Of a stretch of 64,000 nucleotides of DNA, positions 25,256-34,234 are shown one piece after another. The translations under genes were made by a program, and so were the position numbers. The DNA comes from Desulfovibrio sp. (GTDB lineage Bacteria; Desulfobacterota; Desulfovibrionia; Desulfovibrionales; Desulfovibrionaceae): positions 62,001 to 126,000 of the forward strand of contig JAQYWK010000003.1 of the NCBI GenBank assembly GCA_030145055.1. The letters are read 5' to 3'. Each line of letters starts with the position of its first letter. Positions within the stretch are counted from its first letter, which is position 1. The notes beneath the pieces are model-generated. The model ran no database searches. It was not told the origin of the DNA and saw only the letters and a program-made list of their open reading frames with translations.

Positions 25256-26258
25256 AACACTTCAAATCCTCAGTAAAATCGTGAACAGAAATTATCCCAA
25301 GAACAATATCTTTCCGTATCCTCTCAATACGTGCGCGCATTTTGCGACTAACCAGTGATTTATTATTTTCGTCAAACACGAGCCCCACGGCGTCCTGCTC
25401 AAGACCAAGCCGCTTATAATTATCTCGCCAAATACCTCTTTTAGCGAGCATCAAGGCTGCAAAAACGGTTTTGTCAGTACGCTTGACCATAGAAGTCAGT
25501 ACGCTGCCGGGATAAAGACCATTCTGGTTTACATCCACACCTATTCCAAGTTTACTGCGGTCTGCGACCGCCTCCAGCACAGCGGCCCCTGCTCCTCCGG
25601 CAGCTTGATAAATAACATCAGCCCCCATATCCATCATCCCATTCGCCAGAGCAGATGTAGCATTACCGTCGAACCATGATCCAGTATAACTGCCAATAAA
25701 ACCTTCAAGAACGGTTATTTGAGGATCAATATACTTTGCCCCCTGAACATATCCGCACCAGAACCGCCTAATAAATGGAATGTCCGCAACCGAAACAAAG
25801 CCAATGGTTTTACTCTTTGAACTCATGGCCGCCAAAGCTCCAGCTAGAAATGAGCCTTCATGTTCTGCCAGAACAAAAGAATACATATTAGGTTCATCAT
25901 AGACAGTATCGAGTACAATAAATCTAGTCCCTGGATAATCACGAACAAAATCAACTAAGTTATCAAATTGATTACCATAAAGTAGAAACACTGGGGAGTA
26001 TCCCCCATCAGCATATTTCTTAACACTTCTATAGTATTGCTCAGGTTCCAATCCGCTAACAACTTCTGTACAATTCAGCCCAGTCCTGCCCGAGAACCTT
26101 TTAACACCCTCGTGAATGGACACATTAAATGAATTGTTCTCAATATTGCCCTGATAAATCACCACAGGCTTAAAATTATCAGCATGAGCACAAACCACCT
26201 GTGCGAAACAGACAATAAGAAAAACAATCAAAACACAAAAATTACGCATCAACACCAT
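25236..26258 (-). CDS. BMP-family (PnrA/Med-like) periplasmic binding protein
   Basis: A 340-aa exported protein with a cleavable signal ending near CAHA. The fold is that of BMP/PnrA nucleoside-type binding proteins: KPVVIYQGNIENNSFN, TRFIVLDTVYDEPN, SFVLAEHEGSFLAGALAA and the ADVIYQAAGGAGAAVLEA segment. There is no lipobox, and no ABC transporter genes adjoin. Its 3' end overlaps the diguanylate cyclase gene, so it may be a sensor component rather than a transport component. AAGGAG sits 6 nt before the ATG. Confidence 0.85.
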   Translation of the reverse strand: MVLMRNFCVLIVFLIVCFAQVVCAHADNFKPVVIYQGNIENNSFNVSIHEGVKRFSGRTGLNCTEVVSGLEPEQYYRSVKKYADGGYSPVFLLYGNQFDNLVDFVRDYPGTRFIVLDTVYDEPNMYSFVLAEHEGSFLAGALAAMSSKSKTIGFVSVADIPFIRRFWCGYVQGAKYIDPQITVLEGFIGSYTGSWFDGNATSALANGMMDMGADVIYQAAGGAGAAVLEAVADRSKLGIGVDVNQNGLYPGSVLTSMVKRTDKTVFAALMLAKRGIWRDNYKRLGLEQDAVGLVFDENNKSLVSRKMRARIERIRKDIVLGIISVHDFTEDLKCFDRADR

Positions 26259-26320
26259 TTCACACTCCTTGATTTTTTAATATGCACTACAATCACAAAG
26301 CTATAAACCTTTAAAAACAA

Positions 26321-26355
26321 AAAAACGGTCCCGAAAATAATTTTCGGGACCGTTT
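26321..26355 (-). terminator. Rho-independent terminator of the hcp operon
   Basis: AAACGGTCCCGAAAA pairs perfectly with TTTTCGGGACCGTTT (15 bp) and on the minus strand is extended into a run of seven T. It ends the transcript that contains the iron-sulfur protein gene and probably hcp. Confidence 0.92.
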
Positions 26356-26431
26356 CATATTGAACACATATAAACTCTAATTGTTTTTATTAGGTAATAT
26401 TACCTAGCAACTCTTCAGAGATATTAAGATG

Positions 26432-27250
26432 TTAGAGGCTAATAGGCTGAACCAGATCTCCCTTAAAAATCACTTCGCCTGAACGGGCTACAATAATCTT
26501 TTCGGCAGGAATTTTAGCTCCAGAATTCTTAAGAGCCTTCGCAGTAATTTTGCTCATATTGGAGCAACAAGGAACTTCCATTTCAAGAAGAGTGATGGAT
26601 TTTAGACCTGCTGTTGCAAATATAGCGGTGAGCCTTTCGATGTAAAGATCGACGTCATCAAACTTAGGGCAACCCATGAGGACTTTGCGCCCCGGGAGGA
26701 ATCTTTCGTGGTATCCGGGCATGGATACTGCGACACAGTCTGCGGTAAGCAGTAGGTCTGCGCCCTTAAGGAAAGGTGCTTCCGCCGGAACAAGTCTAAG
26801 CTGAACAGGCCAGTGGGTCAGATGAGACTCAACAGATTTGCCTTCAACATCCACAACCTTTTTGACCTGCTTGGATGGGTTGAAAGTCTCAATCTTAGAG
26901 CTTGAACAACCACAGCCACAGCCGCCGGATGCGGGTTCTTCTTTAGGAGCGCCGCCGAGTCTCAGACTTTCAGGGGATGGCATGTGCTTTGGCACTGCTC
27001 TGCCCTGCCCTTCGAGAAGATCTCGAACAGCATCTGGATCAAAATCGACGGTCTCAACTTCCCGGACAGTAAGTGCGCCGGTAGGACACTCGCCCAGACA
27101 GGCTCCGAGACCATCACAATAAAGATCGGCAACCAGTTTAGCTTTGCCGTCAACAATCTGCAATGCGCCTTCTTCACAGCCGGGAACACATTCTCCACAA
27201 CCGTTACAGAGTTCTTCGTCTATATGGATGAGCTTTCTTGTAACCTTCAT
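26432..27250 (-). CDS. Hcp-associated iron-sulfur protein (dicluster ferredoxin domain)
   Basis: A 272-aa protein with two 4Fe-4S motifs at the N-terminus: CNGCGECVPGC and the less regular CDGLGACLGECPTG. A glycine-cysteine patch (GGCGCGCSSSK) follows, then a C-terminal domain with MGCPKFDD and VPCCSNM, so further cysteines could bind metal. It follows hcp by 113 nt and is the usual Hcp partner in Desulfovibrio, probably an electron donor to Hcp. CAGGAG lies 8 nt upstream of the ATG. Confidence 0.88.
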   Translation of the reverse strand: MKVTRKLIHIDEELCNGCGECVPGCEEGALQIVDGKAKLVADLYCDGLGACLGECPTGALTVREVETVDFDPDAVRDLLEGQGRAVPKHMPSPESLRLGGAPKEEPASGGCGCGCSSSKIETFNPSKQVKKVVDVEGKSVESHLTHWPVQLRLVPAEAPFLKGADLLLTADCVAVSMPGYHERFLPGRKVLMGCPKFDDVDLYIERLTAIFATAGLKSITLLEMEVPCCSNMSKITAKALKNSGAKIPAEKIIVARSGEVIFKGDLVQPISL

Positions 27251-27363
27251 AATTTTTCTCCTGAACCTGAAAACCTGATAAAAATTTGTTTATTTTACGG
27301 CGGAGAAGGAAATTCCTCCCCCGCCGATTTTAAGTCTGTAATTAAGTCTATTCGCTATACAAT

Positions 27364-28971
27364 CTATCCGAGGATAGCCTTAAGGTCTTCATCTGGAGTG
27401 CTGATAGGCATGATGTTGAAATTCTCAACAAGGAAGTTCAGCACGTTCGGGGTGATGAAAGCAGGAAGACTAGGCCCAATGCGGATGTCTTTGATTCCGA
27501 GGTGGAGCAAGGTCAACAGGATGGATACAGCTTTCTGCTCGTACCATGAAAGGATGAAGGATAATGGAAGCTCGTTCACGCCGCACTCGAATGCGCCGGC
27601 AAGAGCGACCGCAATCTGAACTGCGGAGTATGCATCATTACACTGTCCGATATCAAGCAAGCGAGGAATTCCACCAATGTCGCCGAGTTTTTTGTCGAAG
27701 AAACGGAACTTACCACAAGCGAGGGTAAGGATAATTGTATCTTCTGGAGCTTTTTCAACGAACTCAGTGTAGTAGTTACGACCAGGCTTAGCACCGTCAC
27801 AACCACCGACGAGGAAGAAGTGGCGAATTGCGCCAGCTTTAACAGCGTCGATAACTTTGTCAGCTACGCCGAGAACTGCGTTTCTTGCAAATCCACAAAG
27901 GACAGTTCCTTTGTCGGTGTCAGCAGGGAAGCCAGGAAGTTCTTTTGCTTTTGCAATAACTTCACTGAAATCACCGTTAAGAACGTGAGTCACTCCAGGC
28001 CATCCGACAAGACCAGTGGTGTAAATGTCACCGATGTACTTTTCCGAAGGTTTCTGAATGCAGTTAGTTGTCATAAGGATTGAGCCTGGGAATTCAGCAA
28101 ATTCTTTCAACTGATTCTGCCATGCTGTTCCGTAGTGACCGTAGAAATGGCTGAATTTTTTAAGTTCTGGGTATCCGTGACAAGGAAGCATTTCACCGTG
28201 GGTGTAAACGTTAATTCCTGTGCCTTCAGTCTGCTCAAGGATAGCACGAAGATCTTTCAGATCATGACCTGAAACTAGGATTGCCTTCCCAGCTTTTGCG
28301 CCGAGAGGTACTTCGGTAGGAACTGGGTGACCGTAAGTTCCGGTGTTACCAGCATCCAGAAGTTCCATTGCTCTAAGGTTAACTTCACCACACTTCATAC
28401 AAAGGCCGACAAGCTCTTCCATTCCAAGAGGCTTGAGGGATGCAGCTAGTGCTTCATGAAGGAATTCGTAAACTGCAGGATCTTCCTGACCAAGAATGGC
28501 AGCGTGATCAACGTATGCAGCTACACCTTTAAGACCATATATAAGAATCTGCTTTAGTGAACGCAGATCTGGATTTTCATCAAATGAAGTTACTGAGAAA
28601 GCTGCGCCCTGTTTGCTGAGTTCAGCAGCAGTTGCACCGATTTTAGTAGCTCCGTCACAAGAGCATCCGCCCTTGATCTTTCCAGCGAGTTCGTCTCTTG
28701 CCGCAGCAACATTCTTAACGATAGGAATAAATCTTTCGTCATCGAAGTTTACATTTGTAAGAGTTGAAAAAACAGCTTCGGCAGTAAGAAGATTCACAGC
28801 TGAAGGGATTTCGATTCCTTCTTCACGAGCTTGAACTGCCACGGTTCCCAACTCTGCAAGAACACGGATCAGAAGATCCTGAATTGCTGAAGTTTCATCG
28901 GTTTTTCCACATACACCTTTAACGGTACATCCTGTGCCTTTCGCTGTCTGTTCACACTGATTGCAAAACAT
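27364..28971 (-). CDS. hcp: Hydroxylamine reductase / hybrid cluster protein
   Basis: A 535-aa cytosolic hybrid-cluster protein, considered a nitric oxide or hydroxylamine reductase in nitrosative-stress defence. The N-terminal cluster ligands are C3, C6, C15 and C21 (FCNQCEQTAKGTGCTVKGVC), the spacing of class I Hcp from anaerobes. The hybrid cluster region is seen in GHDLKDL, YTHGEMLPCHGYPEL, GGCDG and GDIGGIPRLLDIGQCND. AAAGGAG lies 7 nt before the ATG. An HcpR-type palindrome is 73 nt upstream. It is cotranscribed with the iron-sulfur protein downstream. Confidence 0.97.
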   Translation of the reverse strand: MFCNQCEQTAKGTGCTVKGVCGKTDETSAIQDLLIRVLAELGTVAVQAREEGIEIPSAVNLLTAEAVFSTLTNVNFDDERFIPIVKNVAAARDELAGKIKGGCSCDGATKIGATAAELSKQGAAFSVTSFDENPDLRSLKQILIYGLKGVAAYVDHAAILGQEDPAVYEFLHEALAASLKPLGMEELVGLCMKCGEVNLRAMELLDAGNTGTYGHPVPTEVPLGAKAGKAILVSGHDLKDLRAILEQTEGTGINVYTHGEMLPCHGYPELKKFSHFYGHYGTAWQNQLKEFAEFPGSILMTTNCIQKPSEKYIGDIYTTGLVGWPGVTHVLNGDFSEVIAKAKELPGFPADTDKGTVLCGFARNAVLGVADKVIDAVKAGAIRHFFLVGGCDGAKPGRNYYTEFVEKAPEDTIILTLACGKFRFFDKKLGDIGGIPRLLDIGQCNDAYSAVQIAVALAGAFECGVNELPLSFILSWYEQKAVSILLTLLHLGIKDIRIGPSLPAFITPNVLNFLVENFNIMPISTPDEDLKAILG

Positions 28972-29044
28972 AATTTATCTCCTTTTCAGGTAAGTTGTTT
29001 TCCTATTCGTTGATTGCAGAATAGGCAGAGACCCATCGGAAGTA

Positions 29045-29060
29045 TTTGATCCAAGTCAAA
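29045..29060. promoter_or_regulatory. HcpR/FNR-type palindrome upstream of hcp
   Basis: TTTGATCCAAGTCAAA is a 16-bp near-perfect palindrome (one mismatch) of the form TTGA-N6-TCAA used by Crp/FNR-family regulators. It sits between the ferredoxin stop and the hcp start. The hcpR-like gene lies 2.5 kb away and has a related site. Confidence 0.65.
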
Positions 29061-29075
29061 AGCTCTAATTTTTTA

Positions 29076-29267
29076 TTAATCTTCCCAAATTATGCAGTTC
29101 GTAGGACACAAATCCATAATCTCTTCAATCTTTTCTTCGTCAGCACCCTCGGGATTATACACCTGAGGAATATTGGCGGGTCCCATGGTAAAAACTTCTG
29201 GAAATTCTTCAGCACAAGCTTCGCAGCCAATACATGTATCAATATCAATAGCTACAGTACGACTCAT
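29076..29267 (-). CDS. Ferredoxin with one 4Fe-4S cluster (Desulfovibrio type)
   Basis: A 63-aa ferredoxin with the cluster ligands CIGCEAC near the N-terminus and CPTNC near the C-terminus, and the typical end IIWED. It resembles Desulfovibrio ferredoxin I-type proteins. The start at 29267 (MSRTVAIDID) is chosen because AAGGAG lies 6 nt upstream; the track begins 18 codons earlier in non-homologous sequence. It probably carries electrons for the redox enzymes of this island. Confidence 0.92.
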   Translation of the reverse strand: MSRTVAIDIDTCIGCEACAEEFPEVFTMGPANIPQVYNPEGADEEKIEEIMDLCPTNCIIWED

Positions 29268-29430
29268 AATTTTCTCCTTTTTATTTTTTAAGATAAAAGG
29301 GGGCAATTCAAATTTACCCATATCACATCTACGATTAAGATTATACTATTACTGAAAACTTATTACACCACTACTGGCAGGCACTATCAATCAGCCCTGC
29401 CTTCTTAGTATTGTTAATAATAGTTACTAT

Positions 29431-30735
29431 TTACATTCTGGCAACACCTAAGAATAAACAATGTAACGATATGACTAATACGAGAAAAATTTTACGGGAC
29501 AGCTCTGAAGACAGAAATGGAAGTTTGTAACCCATGCATCCGCTCGCGCAAGGAACAACGCAGTCGCCGCATAAGGTGCATGAAAGGCCCGCGCGACCAG
29601 CTTGAATATCTACTTTTCGCAAGGCTCCGTATCTACAAACCTTACTACATTTACCACATTGGTTGCAGTCCGAGGAGATTTTCATCCTCCACGGCGAAAG
29701 CTTACCGAGTATATTACCCGCAATTCCCATGGGGCAAAATGCTGTGCAATGAATCATCATTCCCATGCGGCGGGAGAATATAAACATTACAAACAAGCTT
29801 ACGGCGCCAAAAATAGCAGCCCATATAAACGCGTCAAAGCCGGAAACACCGTTCGCTCTTAGTCTCCACGCAACCGCGACAACGAGGACCAAAAGAATCA
29901 AACGAACCCAGATGAGCGCGTGAGGAAATTTTGCATCGGGACGCTTGCCACCGATCCGGCTACTGATATCGTCCCAAGCACCGATGTAGCAAAGGTGGCT
30001 ACACCAAGCTGGCCCGACAAGCAGAACAGATACGGCAAATAGAATCGGCATAAAGAAACCGCTTCCGCGAAAAACAGGGCCAGCCGCAATAAGTGCTGGT
30101 ACGGGAAGATGCAGATTACCAGTCATCAAAAACTTATCGAATCCGGCAATACCGAGAGCTAGCTGCAAAAAGAAAGCACCGGAGAATATTGACCAGATTA
30201 AAGGGCGCATCTTTTTAGCTCCATCCGGCATAAACATCTTGCCACCGATCCACGAAGCGTAGGTGGCAATTAAAAATATCTCAGCCCTACCCCAACCGGG
30301 GAAGAACCTATCTACTAGAAGTACGGGGAATGGTGCGTTACTGCGGGTCAGCTCAAGGAAAACGGCTGTCAGCAGAAAGATTGCGGCTTTAAACCACATT
30401 TTATCAAAGTCACGAATGAACCATTTCCTGCCTGCGGGAGCAAAAGGAAGAGCGGAACTAAAAAGAGTTACGGCAAAAACCACACCCATGATCGCGCCAA
30501 GGCGCATCCAGTCTGCACCAAGACTAATACGCATATTAATTAGTTCTGACCCTTTCAAAAGCCATATAAGTGAACCAGTGCCAAGGACTACAGTCGTGAC
30601 AGCTCCTGCCCAGCGTTCTTTGGTCATTGCGAGGGCTAAACAACCAACAAAGAATGTTGCAAGACCAAAATCGCCGCCGCGTACGCTATGAGCACCAAGA
30701 AGCAAGTACGAAATGGTAATCAGAATAATAGCCAA
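29431..30735 (-). CDS. Multi-pass membrane iron-sulfur protein, NapH/CcoG-like
   Basis: A 434-aa protein with about ten hydrophobic segments. The C-terminal half carries CxxxC pairs at the membrane edge (AWCSHLCYIGAWDD and HCTAFCPMGIAGN), as in NapH-type quinol-oxidising proteins, and two 4Fe-4S motifs (CNQCGKCSKVC and CTLCGDCVVPC). It probably moves electrons between the quinone pool and soluble iron-sulfur proteins. The start is TTG 30735 with GGAG 7 nt upstream. It follows the sirohaem-type ferredoxin gene by 72 nt and is likely in the same transcript. Confidence 0.85.
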   Translation of the reverse strand: MAIILITISYLLLGAHSVRGGDFGLATFFVGCLALAMTKERWAGAVTTVVLGTGSLIWLLKGSELINMRISLGADWMRLGAIMGVVFAVTLFSSALPFAPAGRKWFIRDFDKMWFKAAIFLLTAVFLELTRSNAPFPVLLVDRFFPGWGRAEIFLIATYASWIGGKMFMPDGAKKMRPLIWSIFSGAFFLQLALGIAGFDKFLMTGNLHLPVPALIAAGPVFRGSGFFMPILFAVSVLLVGPAWCSHLCYIGAWDDISSRIGGKRPDAKFPHALIWVRLILLVLVVAVAWRLRANGVSGFDAFIWAAIFGAVSLFVMFIFSRRMGMMIHCTAFCPMGIAGNILGKLSPWRMKISSDCNQCGKCSKVCRYGALRKVDIQAGRAGLSCTLCGDCVVPCASGCMGYKLPFLSSELSRKIFLVLVISLHCLFLGVARM

Positions 30736-30807
30736 AACCAGCTCCCTCTTAAATTGTAGGCTCAGTAAATAGAACCAGTGCGCAAACTTACACCTATCAT
30801 ATATGTA

Positions 30808-31431
30808 CTAATCCTGTAATAATTTTTCATGACCAACCTTATCTATGATATAACCAAATCTTTTGCCTACTTCATAGTTTTCCATCCAAAGTTTCAGCCC
30901 CTTAGCAATCAATTCTAAAGCCTCAGCATCACTATAAACGCCCGGCAGCTCTGCGCCAAGTTTTGGATGACGCCCTAAACGTCCGCCAACTACGACTCTC
31001 CATCCACTGGATGAGCAGGAAATAACAGATTCAGGACAAGTCTTTGTGCAAAAGCCGCAAACCAAACATTTATCGCGGTTAATGACCACTTTCCCGTCAA
31101 CGAGCTCCATCGCATCGTCAGGGCAATGTTCCACACATTCACCGCAGGTGGTACAGCCATCGTGCTCGATGACAGGAACACATGCGCGAATTAATCCTAT
31201 ATCTGCAATGTGAGGGCGCGAACATCCGTTTGGACAAGCTCCAGCATTAACACTAAAGATTTTATGCCGTGAAATATTATCCCCGAACTGCTTTTTAAGG
31301 AATTCGAGCCATCCGGTAGCGGCAACGGCCTCTTCAATTCTAGCAGCAAAATCGCCATCTACAGAAAGAGCGAATCTACATTCACCGCCTTTAATTCCCC
31401 GACAAATATTTACGATTGCCGATTTCTCCAT
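30808..31431 (-). CDS. Sirohaem-reductase-like dicluster ferredoxin protein
   Basis: A 207-aa protein resembling small sulfite/nitrite reductase-type polypeptides. The sequence ACPNGCSRPHIADIGLI matches the CxxxC half of the sirohaem-4Fe4S motif. Two ferredoxin motifs follow (CTTCGECVEHCPDD and CLVCGFCTKTCPES), then GWRVVVGGRLGRHPKLG as in dissimilatory-type reductases. The other half of the sirohaem motif is irregular (CRGIKGGEC), so bound sirohaem is uncertain. ATG 31431 has GAGAGG 7 nt upstream. It is divergent from hcpR across a shared palindrome. Confidence 0.8.
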   Translation of the reverse strand: MEKSAIVNICRGIKGGECRFALSVDGDFAARIEEAVAATGWLEFLKKQFGDNISRHKIFSVNAGACPNGCSRPHIADIGLIRACVPVIEHDGCTTCGECVEHCPDDAMELVDGKVVINRDKCLVCGFCTKTCPESVISCSSSGWRVVVGGRLGRHPKLGAELPGVYSDAEALELIAKGLKLWMENYEVGKRFGYIIDKVGHEKLLQD

Positions 31432-31500
31432 AGTCAAACCTCTCTTGCATATGATATCAGGCTGTTAAATTGATAATTAACGAAAAAAGCACAACATAGT

Positions 31501-31514
31501 CTGACTTGAGTCAA
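31501..31514. promoter_or_regulatory. HcpR/FNR-type palindrome in divergent promoter
   Basis: CTGACTTGAGTCAA (reverse TTGACTCAAGTCAG) fits TTGAC-N4-GTCAA with one mismatch, the same form as the site before hcp. It lies 38 nt before hcpR and 70 nt before the divergent sirohaem-type gene, so both may be controlled from it. Confidence 0.6.
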
Positions 31515-31551
31515 GAAGCTAGACCATTAATTCTTTATAAGGCTATTTGTA

Positions 31552-32232
31552 ATGAAAAAGACACATAATCTCAGCCAAATAAACTTGTTCGCAGGGCTTT
31601 CTGAAAGCCAGCTAGACAAACTTAATAGCATCGCAGTTCCAAGAAAGCTTGTTCGAGGAGAACAAATCTTCGATATGGGACAGGAGGCTAGCGGTTTTTA
31701 CTGCGTTGAAGACGGTAAAGTTAAAATTTACCGGGAATCGCTCTCAGGCAAAGAGCAGATCATTCATATTTTCGGCGCAGGTGAAATTTTTGGGGAAGTG
31801 CCTGTATTTCAGGGAACCAGTTACCCTGCGAGTGCGATCACTCTTGAGAAGTCCACTTTACTGTACTTTTCCCGTGAACGATTTGAACGCATTATAAAAG
31901 AAGATCCAAGTCTTGCCATGAGTATGTTAGCATTACTTTCAGGAAGGTTGAGACAAATGGTGAATCAAGTTGCAGCACTTAGCCTTGAAGAAGTTCCCGG
32001 AAGACTGGCGAGCTATCTATTATTATTAAAGTCCACCCAGAACTCTAACATTCTGGAACTAGACCTCCCAAAAGGGCAAATAGCTTCGTACCTAGGAACC
32101 ATACAGGAAACCCTTTCGCGCATTTTCAAGAAAATGAGCAAACAGGGTTTAATTAAAGTTGATAAGAAGACAGTAGAGATTATTGATGAAGCATCCCTTG
32201 AGCTGATTGCGAGCGGGGAAGAACAGCTTTAA
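31552..32232 (+). CDS. hcpR: Crp/Fnr-family regulator, probable HcpR
   Basis: A 226-aa regulator with an N-terminal cyclic-nucleotide-binding-type domain (residues 10-125: GFYCVEDGKVKIY, HIFGAGEIFGEVPVF) and a C-terminal winged helix whose recognition helix reads GTIQETLSRIFKKM. It lacks the N-terminal cysteine cluster of FNR, as do HcpR proteins, which sense nitric oxide through haem in characterised cases. Location next to hcp-island genes and two matching palindromes support the HcpR assignment. A possible AAGG lies 9 nt before the ATG. Confidence 0.82.
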   Translation: MKKTHNLSQINLFAGLSESQLDKLNSIAVPRKLVRGEQIFDMGQEASGFYCVEDGKVKIYRESLSGKEQIIHIFGAGEIFGEVPVFQGTSYPASAITLEKSTLLYFSRERFERIIKEDPSLAMSMLALLSGRLRQMVNQVAALSLEEVPGRLASYLLLLKSTQNSNILELDLPKGQIASYLGTIQETLSRIFKKMSKQGLIKVDKKTVEIIDEASLELIASGEEQL

Positions 32233-32249
32233 TATAGCAAGGTAATTCC

Positions 32250-33104
32250 ATGCAAATGTTCATAAAAACATTACAGACATGCATATTTGTTTTATTTTTG
32301 ACTGTGGCAGGACACAGTCTTTCCTTTGCCAATGATATTAAAATCACGAGCAGAGGGCTTTATTATTTGATCCCCGCGCACCGAATGTCTCTTTCTCATA
32401 ACAACAATATTAAGGTCCTTAAAAATCACACTTTACTTAAAGAAACTACTGATATTGACGCGGCACTCGGAACATCTTTCGGCTTTGAGTTTATTTTAAA
32501 CGGGACAGCCCCAGCATCGACCACCATCAAAATGAGGCACCCTCGTATCCCGTCTAGAACCGCGAAAGGGTATACAACCATTCATTCTATACCACTTCTG
32601 CTTGAGCCTAATAATACATATTTTGTCGGATGGGATTTTTCGAATCAGAATGAACTTCAATCTGGAGAATGGTCTTTTGAATTCAACTATCCAAATACTG
32701 AAATAGTTAAATTTAACGTCATCGCACCTGAGCCAATAGAACCAGCTAGTCTCACGAAAAAAGTTCAGCCAATAGAATATGCGCTAGGGACAATTGCTAA
32801 ACCAGCCCTAGTACAACAAACTGAAACTATTCCCGTATATATGGTGAAGGGTGGAGCCTTTACTTCCGTAGAAATTGCGGAAAAGAATGCGCAAAACGTC
32901 AGGAAACGAGGTTTTAATGCATTCGTATTTGTGCGTGAGGATATAAAAACAGACTACAAATATTACGTAATTATAAAGATGTTCGACTCAAAAGAAAAAG
33001 CCGATAGCTTTGCTGCGGACTACCGAAATAAATTCCACAGACAAGCCATCACGGAAAGAATTGAGATGAAACGCCCCCCTGCTCAGCCGGGAACTGCTCA
33101 ATAA
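32250..33104 (+). CDS. Exported DUF3859-like protein with a SPOR domain
   Basis: A 284-aa protein with a signal peptide (ends near SLSFA). Residues about 28-160 resemble DUF3859 (LGTSFGFEFILNG, FVGWDFSNQNELQSGEWSFEF). Residues about 200-270 look like a SPOR peptidoglycan-binding repeat (VYMVKGGAFTSVEIAEKNA, FDSKEKADSFAADY). It would sit in the periplasm at the septum or cell wall. It starts 17 nt after hcpR and so may be cotranscribed with it, which is an odd pairing. It converges on cheV with 1 nt between the stops. Confidence 0.7.
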   Translation: MQMFIKTLQTCIFVLFLTVAGHSLSFANDIKITSRGLYYLIPAHRMSLSHNNNIKVLKNHTLLKETTDIDAALGTSFGFEFILNGTAPASTTIKMRHPRIPSRTAKGYTTIHSIPLLLEPNNTYFVGWDFSNQNELQSGEWSFEFNYPNTEIVKFNVIAPEPIEPASLTKKVQPIEYALGTIAKPALVQQTETIPVYMVKGGAFTSVEIAEKNAQNVRKRGFNAFVFVREDIKTDYKYYVIIKMFDSKEKADSFAADYRNKFHRQAITERIEMKRPPAQPGTAQ

Positions 33105-33105
33105 T

Positions 33106-34107
33106 TTAATGTAGCGCTTCCATCATAGTATTAGCATCTTCCCATGCCTGCGATACTAGCAGTGCAATCTGAGGTTTGGAATACTGTCTGTTCGCACCGA
33201 CTGAATCGCCCTTGTGCAGTAGCTCTTCAGTAATGAGAGAAGAAAATAGAAATACGGTCAAATCTTTTAGAATTGGATCAGCCTTGATCCTGCGAGTCAC
33301 GGCATGACCATCCATGCCCGGCATCTCAATATCCGAAACAACCAGCTGTAAATAATCGGTAATTGGACGACCTGCCGCTTCTGCTTTCCCTTTAACTACC
33401 AAAAGAGCATCCCATAATTCTTTCCCGTTAATAAAGGCATCAACAGAGAATCCACCTTTCTCAAGAGCCTGCTTAACAAGGTTGCGCATGGATCTGGAAT
33501 CATCCGCACACATAGCCTGAAAAAATATTTCATCAACTTTTTCAACGTCCTTCAAAGATTCATCAGTCTTAGTGGAACTCAAATCATCAAGAGCCTGTTC
33601 TAAGTCTAAAACTTGAAGAATACGATTCGGATCGGTAAGTTTGACCGTCCCAATAATTGTACCCTCTGCGTACTTAACCATATTTCCTTGCAAAGATTCC
33701 AGCTCTTCCCAGCTAATGCGATGAATTCTATTTACACCGGAAACCAAAAAAGCACTGGTAACTTTATTAAATTCAGTAACGAGCACCATTCTATTTTCGC
33801 CGCGGACTTTATCCATTCTAAGCCAGCCGCTTAAATCTATAAGAGGTATGACGGATCCCATGAATTCAAACATACCCAAAACAAGAAGATTACTAGTATC
33901 AACCTGAGCAGGGCCTGTTTTCTTTAAAGATCCATCCTTGCGACCTGAAAAATTTTTTAAATCGTCCTCTTTTATTATCTTCTTAACTTTGGCAACGTTA
34001 AGTCCGAAAGACCAGCGTTTAAGTTTCTCTCCAGTCCCTTCATCAAGATATAATTCAAGAAGTTCAACTTCATTAGTCCCGGCCTTTAATAGGATCTTAC
34101 TCGACAT
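33106..34107 (-). CDS. cheV: Chemotaxis protein CheV
   Basis: A 333-aa coupling protein with a CheW-like domain (residues about 10-175: LLVLGMFEFMGSVIPLIDLSGWL) followed by a receiver domain (about 200-325) with phosphorylation site LVVSDIEMPGMDG and the KP motif YSKPQ. It links chemoreceptors to CheA and can adapt the signal by phosphorylation. GGGG lies 9 nt before the ATG. It is a single gene between the SPOR protein (convergent) and the type I secretion operon. Confidence 0.95.
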   Translation of the reverse strand: MSSKILLKAGTNEVELLELYLDEGTGEKLKRWSFGLNVAKVKKIIKEDDLKNFSGRKDGSLKKTGPAQVDTSNLLVLGMFEFMGSVIPLIDLSGWLRMDKVRGENRMVLVTEFNKVTSAFLVSGVNRIHRISWEELESLQGNMVKYAEGTIIGTVKLTDPNRILQVLDLEQALDDLSSTKTDESLKDVEKVDEIFFQAMCADDSRSMRNLVKQALEKGGFSVDAFINGKELWDALLVVKGKAEAAGRPITDYLQLVVSDIEMPGMDGHAVTRRIKADPILKDLTVFLFSSLITEELLHKGDSVGANRQYSKPQIALLVSQAWEDANTMMEALH

Positions 34108-34234
34108 TTACTATGACCCCGCTCGTTAAAAAATAGCAGCAATTAATCTATAAAAACAATATATGAATGATAGTTATTACAGGTATTCAATTCCGTCTAG
34201 TATTGTTTTATAATGTGCAGATATAAGTAAAGCG

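Noticed and set aside
26984-27619. 211-aa plus-strand ORF
   Set aside because: It is antisense to the iron-sulfur protein and hcp genes and has no coding support.
29378-29403. GGCAGG-CCTGCC hairpin after the NapH-like gene as a terminator
   Set aside because: The stem is only 6 bp with a long loop, and no T-run follows on the minus strand.
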